Part shown: piece by piece, positions 7,748 to 15,991 of the stretch
How the letters are laid out: each line of letters begins with the position of its first letter
Numbering within the stretch: position 1 is the stretch's first letter
Origin: Cystobacter fuscus DSM 2262
GTDB lineage: Bacteria; Myxococcota; Myxococcia; Myxococcales; Myxococcaceae
Length of the DNA stretch: 64,000 nucleotides
Reading direction: 5' to 3'
Assembly: GCF_000335475.2 (NCBI RefSeq)
Contig: NZ_ANAH02000066.1
Span: 496,001-560,000 of the forward strand
The notes under the pieces: model-generated
The model's input: the letters and a program-made list of their open reading frames with translations, nothing else
What the model was told of the DNA's origin: nothing
The model's database searches: none
Program-made: the position numbers and the translations under genes

Positions 7748-8562
7748 GCCGCGTCTCCTCGCTCGAGGGCTTCCTGGAGCAGGCCCAGCTCCCGGGCGAA
7801 GCCGGGCTCGGAGCGCAGGGACGCGCGGCGCTCCGCGGGCAGCTCGAGTCGCCGGTCCAGCATCACCCGCGCGGGCCGCCGTGACAGCACCACGGCGCGC
7901 TGCGCCAGGTAGGCCGCCTCCGAGAGCGAGTGGGTGACGAAGAGCACCGTCATCCCCAGCTCCTTCCACAGCGCGAGGAGCTGATCATCCAGCCGGTTGC
8001 GCGTCAGCTCGTCCAGGGCGGCGAAGGGCTCGTCGAGCAGCAGCAGCCGGGGGCGGGTGACGAGCGCCCGGGCGAGCGACACGCGCATGCGCATGCCGCC
8101 GGAGAGCTCCGCCGGGTAGCGCGCCGTGGCGTCCCCCAGGCCCACCTCGGTGAGCAGGGCCCGCGCCGCCGCGTGGCGCTCGGGGGCCGGCACTCCCGTC
8201 AACTCGAGCGGCAGCGCCACGTTGTCCAGCACCGAGCGCCAGGGCAGCAGGTGCGCGTCCTGGAAGACGTAGGCGATGGGGTTGCGCGCGCCCCGCGTGT
8301 GCTCGAGCGGGGGGGAGAAGGTGAGGGTGCCCGCGTCGGGCCGGTCCAGTCCCGCCACCAGCTTGAGCAGGGTGGACTTGCCACAGCCCGAGGGTCCCAC
8401 CAGCGCCACGAAGGCGCCCGCGGCGATGTCCAGGTCCATGCCCGAGATCACGGGCACTCCGCCCGGGAAGGTACGCCGCAGGCCCGAGAGCCGCACACGC
8501 ACGCCCCCCGGGCCCTCATCGGGCGCCATGGGGGCGGGGGAATCCGAGGGGGTGGAAGTCAT
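7744..8562 (-). CDS. ABC transporter ATP-binding protein (SsuB/TauB/ThiZ type)
   Basis: A 272-residue nucleotide-binding subunit. Visible motifs in order: Walker A GPSGCGKSTLLKL, Q-loop YVFQDAHLLPW, signature LSGGMRMRVSLARAL, Walker B LLLLDEPFAALDE and the H-loop FVTHS. The start was taken at the ATG 8562; the frame runs further upstream but without family similarity. Its stop overlaps the permease start. The 153 bases to the LLM monooxygenase gene upstream show no terminator, so the importer is probably cotranscribed with it. Confidence 0.92.
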   Translation of the reverse strand: MTSTPSDSPAPMAPDEGPGGVRVRLSGLRRTFPGGVPVISGMDLDIAAGAFVALVGPSGCGKSTLLKLVAGLDRPDAGTLTFSPPLEHTRGARNPIAYVFQDAHLLPWRSVLDNVALPLELTGVPAPERHAAARALLTEVGLGDATARYPAELSGGMRMRVSLARALVTRPRLLLLDEPFAALDELTRNRLDDQLLALWKELGMTVLFVTHSLSEAAYLAQRAVVLSRRPARVMLDRRLELPAERRASLRSEPGFARELGLLQEALERGDAA

Positions 8563-8715
8563 GAAGTGCCAGGGTTCTACCCGCCCCACGCGCCGGGGGC
8601 CAACCTCATCCGACCACCCGATGGCTGGCACGGCCCGCGCAAGGCTCCCATCCCAGTTCATGGACCCCCCGGGGCCCCGCCGATCTCCCAGCGGGCCCCA
8701 GGAGGCGAGCGGCGC

Positions 8716-9750
8716 TCAGGCCGCCTTGCGCTCCGGCGCGATGATGACCGAGGAGAAGCGCTCCATCTCCTCGAGCTGCGGGCTCATCTGCAACAGCAGC
8801 AGATCCACCCCGGCCTTCTCGAACTCGGCGATCCGCGCGCGCACGCGCTGGGGCGTGCCCACCAGGCCCGGCCTCAGCCCGCGGTTGGAGACCGAGTACT
8901 CCTTGATCTTCAGCTCCCGCTCGAGCTGCGTGCCGGACAGCCACTGCTCGAAGTTCGCGAAGCCCGCGGCCTGGGGATCCAACGTGGTGATGCGCTCCAC
9001 CTCGGCCTCCGCCTCCGCCTGGCTGTCACGCACGATGGCGTAGGCCGCCATGCCGAAGCGCATCGGGGGCAGGCCCTCGCGCTCGCGCCGCGCCCGCATG
9101 TCCTGGATCTTCCCGGCGATCACCTCCGGCTCGTCCCCGTGCATGACGTAGGCGTCGCACTGCCGCGCGATCATCTGCTTGGCCGCCTCGGACTCGCCTC
9201 CCGCGTAGAGGAGCGGACGCGGCGAGGACAGGGGCTTGGGCTCGCAGATGGCGTCCTTGAGCTGGTAGCGCTGGCCCTCGAAGCTGAAGGGCGTGCGCGA
9301 CCACAGTCCGTCCACCACCTGCAACCACTCGGTGGTGCGGGCGTACCGGTCATCGTGTTGATCGAACTGGAGGCCGTACTGCTTCGCCTCGTCCGCCCAC
9401 CACGACGACACCACGTTGAGCGCCAGCCGGCCCCCGGAGATGCGATCGATGTTGGCCGCCTGCTTGGCGAACAACGCCGGGTGGTGGAAGTTGGGCCGCA
9501 CCGCCACCATCAGCTCCAGCCGGCGGGTGACCGCCGCGAGCGCCGCCGCGGTGGACCAGGCATCCAGGGCCGGCTCGGTCACGCCCTTGATGTCGTTGAG
9601 GTTGAGCTCGGCGATGAGCGTCAGGTCATAGCCGATCTCCTCGGCGCGCCTGCACAGCCGGCTCATGTACTCCCAGCTCGCCTCCATCCCCTCGTCCCGC
9701 ACGTTGCGCAGCCAGCCGCCGAAGACGGGAGCCCAGAACCCGTATTTCAT
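8716..9750 (-). CDS. LLM-class flavin-dependent monooxygenase (SsuD-like)
   Basis: A 344-residue TIM-barrel enzyme of the bacterial luciferase-like superfamily, most like alkanesulfonate monooxygenase. Evidence is the N-terminal YGFWAPVFGGWL strand, the AVRPNFHHPALFAKQAA segment, GRLALNVVSSWW with the flavin-contacting W, YAGGESEAAK and the C-terminal GLVGTPQRVRARI. These enzymes use reduced FMN and oxygen to cleave C-S bonds or oxidise small heterocycles. The ATG at 9750 overlaps the stop of the ATP-grasp gene (ATGA), so the two are translationally coupled. No flavin reductase gene is seen nearby. Confidence 0.9.
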   Translation of the reverse strand: MKYGFWAPVFGGWLRNVRDEGMEASWEYMSRLCRRAEEIGYDLTLIAELNLNDIKGVTEPALDAWSTAAALAAVTRRLELMVAVRPNFHHPALFAKQAANIDRISGGRLALNVVSSWWADEAKQYGLQFDQHDDRYARTTEWLQVVDGLWSRTPFSFEGQRYQLKDAICEPKPLSSPRPLLYAGGESEAAKQMIARQCDAYVMHGDEPEVIAGKIQDMRARREREGLPPMRFGMAAYAIVRDSQAEAEAEVERITTLDPQAAGFANFEQWLSGTQLERELKIKEYSVSNRGLRPGLVGTPQRVRARIAEFEKAGVDLLLLQMSPQLEEMERFSSVIIAPERKAA

Positions 9751-10682
9751 GCCGCCTCCCCACGCCGCGCCGTGGCGACGACGCCCTCGAGATAGTCCAC
9801 CAACTGCTCGTGCGGATCCCACCCCAGCACCTCGAGCGGTCTGGCCACGAAGTTGGACAGTCCGTTGATGTCGTAGAAGCGGCGCACCCCGTCGCGCTCG
9901 TCGATCATGAACTCGATGCCGCACACGTCCATGTTCGCCGCGCGCGAGATGGTCTCCACCGCGCGGATGGTGTCCGCGTCCAGCGTCGTCTTCGTGAGCG
10001 TCACCTGGGGCTTGCCGACCATGCACGCATCCGCGGGGCACAAGTCGAAGGTGCCGCCCGTCGTGGTCACGGTGATGGCGTAGAGGAAGCGGCCGTTGAG
10101 CGTCTCCGCCCGGACGATGTGGCGCTCCTTCGTGGGCACGTACTCCTGCACGAGCAGCACGCTGTCGATGCTGTCGGGCGTGGAGCGCTCCTCGACGGCC
10201 TGGGCCAGCTCCTCGGCGCTCTCGTAGCGCACGACGCCCGCCCCCGAGCCGCCGATGTTGACCTTGACCACGATGGGAAAGCGCAGGCCCTCGGCGGCGC
10301 GCACCAGGTCCGCCCGGCGATGCACCACGCGCGTCGCCGGCGTCGCGTAGCCCAGGGAGTTGATCAACGAGAGCTGGCGCGCCTTGGACGTGTCCACCGC
10401 CAGCGCCGGATTGCCGTTGATGATCCGCGCGCCGGCCTGCTCCCAGTGCGAGTAGAGCGACTGGGTATAGAAGATGGCGTGCTCGCCCTGGCGCAGGAAG
10501 GAGCTCATCGCCAGGCGGCTGAAGATGACCGGCGCTGGCGGCTTGCGCTCGCTCAGGTCGAAGGAATGCTGATCGATGCGGAGCGGCACGTAGGGCACGC
10601 CCCGCCGATCGAGGACCGCGAACAACGGTTTGAACCACTCGGGGTGTTCGTAGACGACGGCGAGCTGCGGCTCGGGACTCAT
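9747..10682 (-). CDS. ATP-grasp ligase (RimK/glutathione-synthase-like)
   Basis: A 311-residue ATP-grasp protein. Visible parts: an N-terminal Rossmann-like lobe, the ATP-binding strand FPIVVKVNIGGSGAGV (glycine-rich loop), VLLVQEYVP for the adenine contact, and the magnesium-binding end VCGIEFMID...YDINGLSNF, where the usual E-x-N is D-x-N. Such enzymes ligate a carboxylate to an amine through an acyl phosphate. It is the first gene of the run with the LLM oxygenase and ABC importer, overlapping the oxygenase by four bases. Substrates are unknown. Confidence 0.85.
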   Translation of the reverse strand: MSPEPQLAVVYEHPEWFKPLFAVLDRRGVPYVPLRIDQHSFDLSERKPPAPVIFSRLAMSSFLRQGEHAIFYTQSLYSHWEQAGARIINGNPALAVDTSKARQLSLINSLGYATPATRVVHRRADLVRAAEGLRFPIVVKVNIGGSGAGVVRYESAEELAQAVEERSTPDSIDSVLLVQEYVPTKERHIVRAETLNGRFLYAITVTTTGGTFDLCPADACMVGKPQVTLTKTTLDADTIRAVETISRAANMDVCGIEFMIDERDGVRRFYDINGLSNFVARPLEVLGWDPHEQLVDYLEGVVATARRGEAA

Positions 10683-10850
10683 GGGTCACCTGCGGGTGAG
10701 TCGGTGGGGGAACAGGTCCTCACCCGGCGGAGCCGGGGTGTAGAACGACCCCGGCCGGCCTGCAACTCCCCTCGGCTCCACCCCAGAGCCCGTCTACTGA
10801 CGCCATTGACTCGGAGTCCACCTCGGCTTCGTCACGAGGAGGTGACGGGC

Positions 10851-11573
10851 TCAAGGCTGGAGGGTGACGGAGCGGGACAGGTTGCGCAGGACCTGGTTCG
10901 TGGCCGCGCTTCCCACCACCACGGAGTTCACCCCATCCAGCCACTGGTCATAGGCCAGGTGCAGGGTGCGGCTCGCCTCCAGGGACTCGGGCGACAGGGT
11001 GAGCCCCTCCAGCGACACCTCGGCGTTGATGAGGTCGCTCGTCTCCAGGTGGAAGGGTACGGCGGGGCCTCCGTCGGCGGAGATCCGCTCCCCCTCCAAC
11101 ACCAATGTCTTCCCCACCATGTCGGGCCAGGCGCCCAGGCCCTCGGCATCCGCGTCCGCCGGGGCGAAGACGAGGTGGACGCGGCAATAGCTGTCCGGCG
11201 GAGGCCGCAGGGTGCCCAGCGCCAGCGCCTCGCCGTCCGCGGGCCCGAGCCCCATCACGTACGGCGTGCCCAGCTTCCGGGGGCTGCCTTCCGAGTGCGC
11301 CTCGGCCGTGCCGATGGGGGAGAGCGCGCGCAGCCACTTCCAGGCCGTGCTCTTCTGGCAGGGGAAGATCTCCACGGCGCTGAGCGTGACGTGGGCGCGG
11401 CGCAGGATGATGCGATCTCCCCGGTCGGTGAGGAACTCGCGCGTGGTGCCCTGCGTGAGCACGTCGCCCGTCGGGCGGAAGTCGAGACCGAGGTGCAGCC
11501 GGGTGCCCTCCTCGCGATAACCACACGCGCACAGGGTCAGCAGGGCGAGGAGGAGAGAGGAGGAGGTTTTCAT
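10851..11573 (-). CDS. Lipoprotein of unknown function paired with a barrel protein
   Basis: A 240-residue lipoprotein: short signal peptide with lipobox (LTLCAC) at about residue 16, then a beta-rich domain with HLGLDFRPTG, HVTLSAVEIFPC and YCRVHLVFAP strands. Two further cysteines (in EIFPC and SYCRV) could form a disulfide. No enzymatic motif was recognised. Its ATG overlaps the stop codon of the upstream barrel gene, so the pair is translated together and probably acts together at the outer membrane. The function is not identifiable from sequence. Confidence 0.7.
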   Translation of the reverse strand: MKTSSSLLLALLTLCACGYREEGTRLHLGLDFRPTGDVLTQGTTREFLTDRGDRIILRRAHVTLSAVEIFPCQKSTAWKWLRALSPIGTAEAHSEGSPRKLGTPYVMGLGPADGEALALGTLRPPPDSYCRVHLVFAPADADAEGLGAWPDMVGKTLVLEGERISADGGPAVPFHLETSDLINAEVSLEGLTLSPESLEASRTLHLAYDQWLDGVNSVVVGSAATNQVLRNLSRSVTLQP

Positions 11574-12463
11574 AGATCGTGGACGAGCGCGGCCTGGAGG
11601 ATGGGGGTGGGCCGGACGTTGCCGCGCAACTGGTTGAAGACGGGCACACGCACCCCGAGCTGCAACACCACGTCCGTGACGGGGCTGAAGAGCACGTCGG
11701 GCGACACGTACGCGATGGTGCCGCTGCCCACCTCGTCCCGGACGCCGGCCTGGTTGCTCTCGCCCTCCACGCGCCCATCCACCGCGAGCCGCAGTGCCCA
11801 GGCGGGGCTCGGCTGGAACTGCGCGGCCAGGGTGGAGAGCACCGAGGCGCCCGCGCGGAAGCCCTCGCGCCCGCGCGTGGGGAGGTAGCCCGTGGCGCTG
11901 GCGATGAAGGACCAGTCCCCCGCGTAGGCCGTGTAGGACAGCCCCAGGAAGGGATCCCACGAGCCCGTGCCGAGCTGGGCATCCAGCGACAGCGGCAGGC
12001 CCCGGGCCGTCTGGGTGACGGAGGTGGGCAGCCGGCTGCCGGCGAGCACGCTCACGAGGTGGTTGGCGGAGAACTCCCGGTCCCGGAAGAGGAAGAAGCG
12101 GGCGCCGACCTCCATGTCCCCGAGGCCCCAGCCCCCCTCGCGCGCGAGGCTGACGTCCTGCACGCTCCGGGCCTGCAGGGGCGCCATGACCGACAGGAAG
12201 AGCCAGGGCACGGGGGCATAGGCCACCGACAAATCCATGCGCAGCTCGCGCAGGTCGATGCCGTCCACGCGGGGCTGGCCCGACGCGAGACTCCAGGCGC
12301 GCACCTGGGTGGCCAGCCGCAGGCGCCCGGCGAAGGGCTGCTCGGTGCCCATGGACGTCAGGGTGGGGTCGCCACAGGCACAGGTGGCGCAGGCGAGTGC
12401 CTCCCGGGGCACGAGGAGCAGCAGGGAGGCCAGGGCGGCGAGGGCGAGTCGGGTCTTCCACAT
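11570..12463 (-). CDS. Putative outer-membrane beta-barrel with N-terminal CATCACGDP
   Basis: A 297-residue secreted protein. Residues 1-24 are a signal peptide; the mature N-terminus has a cysteine cluster (CATCACGDP) suited to metal or disulfide binding. The remainder alternates amphipathic strands with aromatic ends (LRLATQVRAWSL, RMDLSVAYAPVPWLFLSV) and ends in a C-terminal hydrophobic residue, as in outer-membrane barrels of about 12 strands. A copper- or redox-related role has been suggested for such cysteine-led barrels; here that is only a guess. First gene of a two-gene unit with the lipoprotein that overlaps it. Confidence 0.65.
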   Translation of the reverse strand: MWKTRLALAALASLLLLVPREALACATCACGDPTLTSMGTEQPFAGRLRLATQVRAWSLASGQPRVDGIDLRELRMDLSVAYAPVPWLFLSVMAPLQARSVQDVSLAREGGWGLGDMEVGARFFLFRDREFSANHLVSVLAGSRLPTSVTQTARGLPLSLDAQLGTGSWDPFLGLSYTAYAGDWSFIASATGYLPTRGREGFRAGASVLSTLAAQFQPSPAWALRLAVDGRVEGESNQAGVRDEVGSGTIAYVSPDVLFSPVTDVVLQLGVRVPVFNQLRGNVRPTPILQAALVHDL

Positions 12464-12520
12464 GGCGCTCGCACTGTAGGACCAGCCGCCCGCGCCTCCC
12501 CCTGCGGCGAGTTGTCGCGC

Positions 12521-13333
12521 CTACCCCTTGGAGTCGTGATGGTCGCCTATTCCACGCTTCCAGTAGCCGGTCACCTTCACCCACTCCTTGCGCAGGCCGC
12601 GCTCCTGGGTCAGGTGCTCGCGGATGGGCTTGAGCGTGTTGGCCTCGCCCGCCACCCAGGTGAAGCCGTCTCCCGGGGGCAGTTGCACCTCGCGCAGCGC
12701 CTTCTCCAGGAGGTTCGTCGTCCCGGGCTCGGCCCCGTTGCGGTGCAGCCAGGTGATGGTCGCCTGGGCCTTGGTGTCGAAGCGCTGCTCCTCGGAGGCG
12801 TCGGCCACCTCGATGAAGACGAGGGCGCGCGCGCCGGCGGGGAGCTCCTCGAGCCGACGGCCGATGGCGGGCAGGGCGCTCAAGTCTCCGGCGAGCAGGT
12901 ACCAGTCGAAGTCGTCGGCGATGAAGTACGTGCCGCGGGGGCCTCCCACGCCGAGGAAGTCACCCGGCTTGGCCTGGGCGGCCCACGACGAGGCGGGTCC
13001 GGCGCCATGCAGCACGAAGTCGATGTCCAGCTCCCCCCGGGCCGCGTCATACCGGCGGGGCGTGTAGTCGCGCGAGGCGGGCTTGGGCTTGCCCTCCGGC
13101 ATCGTCAGCCCCTGGGGCCCCAGCACCGGCATGGACGGCATGCGCTGCCCCGGCTCCGCGAAGAACAGCTTCACATGGTCATCCGCCCCGGGGCTCTGGA
13201 AGCCCTCCAGCTCCGGGCCTCCCAGCGTGATCCGCTTCATGTGGGGGTTGAGCTGCGTCACCCGCCGCACCTCGAGCAGTCGCAGCTTCACGGGGAGGGG
13301 TCCTCGCCGGCCGGCGCGTTCGGTTGGCTCCAT
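12521..13333 (-). CDS. Siderophore-interacting protein (ViuB-type ferric reductase)
   Basis: A 270-residue flavoprotein of the SIP family, which reduces ferric siderophores in the cytoplasm with NAD(P)H or ferredoxin to release iron. Visible motifs: the FAD-binding strand SRDYTPRRYD (R-x-Y-[TS]), the GGPRGTYF loop, WYLLAGDLSALPAI for NAD(P)H binding and the C-terminal WVAGEANTLKPIR and VTGYWKRG. The ATG at 13333 lies 20 bases from a Fur box, indicating repression by iron. It is not next to siderophore synthesis genes in this window. Confidence 0.92.
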   Translation of the reverse strand: MEPTERAGRRGPLPVKLRLLEVRRVTQLNPHMKRITLGGPELEGFQSPGADDHVKLFFAEPGQRMPSMPVLGPQGLTMPEGKPKPASRDYTPRRYDAARGELDIDFVLHGAGPASSWAAQAKPGDFLGVGGPRGTYFIADDFDWYLLAGDLSALPAIGRRLEELPAGARALVFIEVADASEEQRFDTKAQATITWLHRNGAEPGTTNLLEKALREVQLPPGDGFTWVAGEANTLKPIREHLTQERGLRKEWVKVTGYWKRGIGDHHDSKG

Positions 13334-13353
13334 CAGTCGTTCTCCTGAATCTT

Positions 13354-13372
13354 GATAATGATTCGCATTGTC
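13354..13372 (-). promoter_or_regulatory. Fur box
   Basis: GATAATGATTCGCATTGTC matches the palindromic Fur consensus GATAATGATAATCATTATC at about 15 of 19 positions and sits directly before the siderophore-interacting protein gene. Confidence 0.8.
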
Positions 13373-13560
13373 ATATTGGACGGAGCGCCAGGGGGCAACC
13401 TGAATCTGCCTCCCAGGCGGGGGGGCAGGGGAGCGCCTCGCGGGTGGCTCCGAGGTGACGGGAGGGTGAAGGGGGTGGGAAGCGGGCAAGGGGAGAGGCG
13501 GGAATGCCGGGCGCGGGCGGGAGTGTGCTAGAAAACACACGTCTTCTCCCCCTGCTCCCT

Positions 13561-14040
13561 ATGCTGGATTCCCTCTCCGTACCGAAACGACGCGTGGCGG
13601 CCCAGTTCATCCTGCCGGGTGGCTCCTCGCGCCAGGTCGCCGTGTTCCTCGCCGAAGCCACTCCCGCGCGCGCCGGAGGCGAGCGGCTCTCGGATCTCCT
13701 CAACGACAGTGGCTCCCAGTTCATCCCCGCGCTCGACGCGGAGACGGAGACCATGACGTTCGTGCACTGCGAGAACCTCGCCATGGCGCGCGTGGCCGCC
13801 GAGCACGAGCCCAACGTCGTGGATCCATTCAACATCCCCACCGAGCACGAGGTGGAGGTGCGACTGATGGACGGGCAGCGGCTGCGCGGGCTCATCACCT
13901 ACGTGCTGCCCGAGGCCCATTCGCGCCTGACGGACTACCTCAACAGCGCCCCCCCGTTCTTCCCCATCCTCGAAGAGGCGGGGCAGGTCGTTCTCGTCAA
14001 CAAGAAACACGTCGCATATGTGGAAACCCTTCGCCGCTGA
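13561..14040 (+). CDS. Conserved small partner of the PilT-like ATPase
   Basis: About 159 residues if begun at ATG 13561; a GTG at 13525 with a GCGGGCGGGA upstream is an alternative start. No signal peptide. It contains strand-rich segments (VAAQFILPGGSSRQVAVFLAE) and a C-terminal part with EVEVRLMDGQRLRGLITYVLPEA followed by VVLVNKKHVAYVETL, resembling a small Sm-like/barrel fold. It ends six bases before the PilT-like gene and is almost certainly cotranscribed with it; a role in type IV pilus function is inferred from this position only. A divergent promoter with the Fur-controlled gene is likely between 13373 and 13525. Confidence 0.75.
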   Translation: MLDSLSVPKRRVAAQFILPGGSSRQVAVFLAEATPARAGGERLSDLLNDSGSQFIPALDAETETMTFVHCENLAMARVAAEHEPNVVDPFNIPTEHEVEVRLMDGQRLRGLITYVLPEAHSRLTDYLNSAPPFFPILEEAGQVVLVNKKHVAYVETLRR

Positions 14041-14046
14041 GTAGCC

Positions 14047-15699
14047 ATGGCCCGGTTCGACGCCTTCATCGACAAGCTCTACAAGGAATCCGCTGTCGCC
14101 ATCATGCTGGAGACCGGCAGTGGCATCACCCTGCGCACCGCCTCGGGCAACGTGCCCATGGTCAAGGCGGGACTCAACTCGCAGCAGATCATCGGCGCGC
14201 TCTCGGAGATCGTCCCCGCGGATCTGCGCGCCAACTTCCCCCCCGAGGGGGTGTCCTCCTTCCCGTACTCGGCCCCCGCGGGCTCCGTGCAGGTGAAGGT
14301 GCAGAACGTCTCGGGCCACCTGAAGGTGGCGCTGGTGCCCTACAAGGCCCCGGCCCCGGCGGCCAACACCGTCGTGGCGGCGCCCTCGGCCCCAGCCGCC
14401 CTGGAGCTGCCCCCGTCCTCCGGTGAGGAGAAGCTGGAGCTGGCCTCGCCCGCGGACATGATGGACCTGGCGGCCCGGGGCTCCGGGGGCGCCTTCACCT
14501 CGCCCCCGCCCGCCGCCGCCAAGGCCCCCGCCGCCAAGGCCCCCACTCCGGCCCCGGCCGCCCCCGAGCCGTCCAATATCAAGGTCCTGCCCGTGGAGGT
14601 GGATCCGGACGCGCACAAGACGCTGCTCGGCCTGCTCAACCGCATGCTCGACAAGAAGGCCTCGGACCTTCACATGTCCAGCCAGGTGGTGCCCATGCTG
14701 CGCATCGACGGCGACATGGTGGCCCAGGACGACTACCGCGAGCTGTCGCATGACCGGCTCAAGGCGATGCTCTGGAGCATCGCGCCGGAGAAGAACAAGA
14801 AGCAGTGGGAGGAGACGCGCGACACGGACTTCGCCTACGAGACGGACCGGGCGCGCTTCCGCGTCAACGTCTTCGAGGATCGCAAGGGCATCGGCTCGGT
14901 GATGCGGCAGATCCCCACGAAGATCATGACGGCCGAGGACATGGGCCTGTCCAAGCACATCCTCGACCTGTGCTTCCTGAGCAAGGGCCTGGTGCTCGTC
15001 ACCGGCCCCACCGGCTCGGGCAAGTCCACCACGCTCGCGGCGATGATCGACTACATCAATCGCAACCGCGAGGATCACATCATCACGATCGAGGACCCGA
15101 TCGAGTTCGTCCACCCGAACAAGAAGTGCCTGGTCAACCAGCGCGAGGTCCACGTCCACACGCACGGCTTCAAGAACGCGCTGCGCGCCGCGCTGCGCGA
15201 GGACCCGGACATCGTGCTCGTGGGCGAAATGCGAGACCTGGAGACGATCGCCATCGCGATTGAAACGGCCGAAACGGGCCACCTCGTCTTCGGCACCCTG
15301 CACACCAACACGGCGCCCTCGACGGTGGACCGCATCATCGACCAGTTCCCCGCGGACCGTCAGGAGCAGATCCGCATGATGCTCTCCGAGTCCCTCAAGG
15401 GCGTCATCTCGCAGATGCTCGTGAAGAAGATTGGCGGAGGCCGCGTGCCCGCGCAGGAAGTGCTCCTGTGCACCAGCTCCGTCGCCAACCTCATCCGCGA
15501 GGGCAAGACGTTCCAGATTCCGTCCATCATGCAGACCTCGCGCGGCATCGGCATGTCCACGCTCAACGACTCGCTGTTCGACCTCGTCAAGCGCAAGCTG
15601 TGCGAGCCGAATGACGCCTACATCAAGGCCGTGGCCAAGGGCGAGTTCAAGCAGATGCTCGAGCGCGCGGGCTACAAGCTCGATCTGCCCACGAGCTGA
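14047..15699 (+). CDS. PilT/PilU-family type IV pilus ATPase with N-terminal extension
   Basis: A 550-residue protein, longer than PilT (about 350-370). Residues 1-100 are an extra N-terminal domain, 101-178 an alanine/proline linker, and about 185-550 the PilT core: Walker A GPTGSGKST at 320-328, Asp box around IITIEDPIEF, Walker B DIVLVGEMRD at 388-397 and the His box TLHTN near 418. PilT powers pilus retraction for twitching (S-motility); the extension suggests a paralogue used as an accessory or alternative motor, not the canonical PilT. It is cotranscribed with the small upstream gene and closed by a terminator. Confidence 0.9.
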   Translation: MARFDAFIDKLYKESAVAIMLETGSGITLRTASGNVPMVKAGLNSQQIIGALSEIVPADLRANFPPEGVSSFPYSAPAGSVQVKVQNVSGHLKVALVPYKAPAPAANTVVAAPSAPAALELPPSSGEEKLELASPADMMDLAARGSGGAFTSPPPAAAKAPAAKAPTPAPAAPEPSNIKVLPVEVDPDAHKTLLGLLNRMLDKKASDLHMSSQVVPMLRIDGDMVAQDDYRELSHDRLKAMLWSIAPEKNKKQWEETRDTDFAYETDRARFRVNVFEDRKGIGSVMRQIPTKIMTAEDMGLSKHILDLCFLSKGLVLVTGPTGSGKSTTLAAMIDYINRNREDHIITIEDPIEFVHPNKKCLVNQREVHVHTHGFKNALRAALREDPDIVLVGEMRDLETIAIAIETAETGHLVFGTLHTNTAPSTVDRIIDQFPADRQEQIRMMLSESLKGVISQMLVKKIGGGRVPAQEVLLCTSSVANLIREGKTFQIPSIMQTSRGIGMSTLNDSLFDLVKRKLCEPNDAYIKAVAKGEFKQMLERAGYKLDLPTS

Positions 15700-15713
15700 C
15701 ACACCCCGTCGGA

Positions 15714-15742
15714 GGGAGCGCCGCGCGTGTGGCGGCGCTCCC
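15714..15742 (+). terminator. Rho-independent-like terminator after the PilT-like gene
   Basis: A perfect 11-bp stem GGGAGCGCCGC/GCGGCGCTCCC with a seven-base loop, followed by TTC. It lies 15 bases after the stop codon; the T tract is short, as is usual in this GC-rich DNA. Confidence 0.75.
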
Positions 15743-15792
15743 TTCAAGTTGGGAGTCAGTGAGTCGGTCATGATGGCGCTCAAGGCCATTGA

Positions 15793-15970
15793 GAGCCGTT
15801 CACCGGTGCGGGCGGTGGGTGTCTGCGCTTCCACGTGGTGAGCGAGCCGACGCTGCGGGCAGTGCCGGGGGGCGTACACGCTCAAGCTGAGGGGACGTGG
15901 CCGCGAGCTCGTCGTGGAGCCTGTTCGATTTCGCGCTTCCGGCGCTGTTCGAGGTCGTTGTCGGCCATAG
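15793..15970 (+). pseudogene. Frameshifted 3' remnant of a gene preceding Imm52
   Basis: Two overlapping frames read as coding and join at a G6 run (15867-15872). The first gives EPFTGAGGGCLRFHVVSEPT and LRAVPG after an in-frame stop at 15790; the second gives AYTLKLRGRGRELVVEPVRF and ends at TAG 15968-15970, 21 bases before the Imm52-type gene. No start codon or N-terminal part exists. The position fits the C-terminus of the toxin once paired with that immunity gene. A single-base sequencing error could explain the frameshift but not the missing 5' end. Confidence 0.5.
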
Positions 15971-15991
15971 GGCTTCAGCGGGAGGAGTGCC

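Noticed and set aside
5894-7912. A 672-codon open frame on the plus strand, antisense to the ABC importer genes
   Set aside because: Composition is the arginine/histidine/glycine-rich pattern of a GC-rich shadow frame, with no domain; the minus strand holds three clear family proteins.
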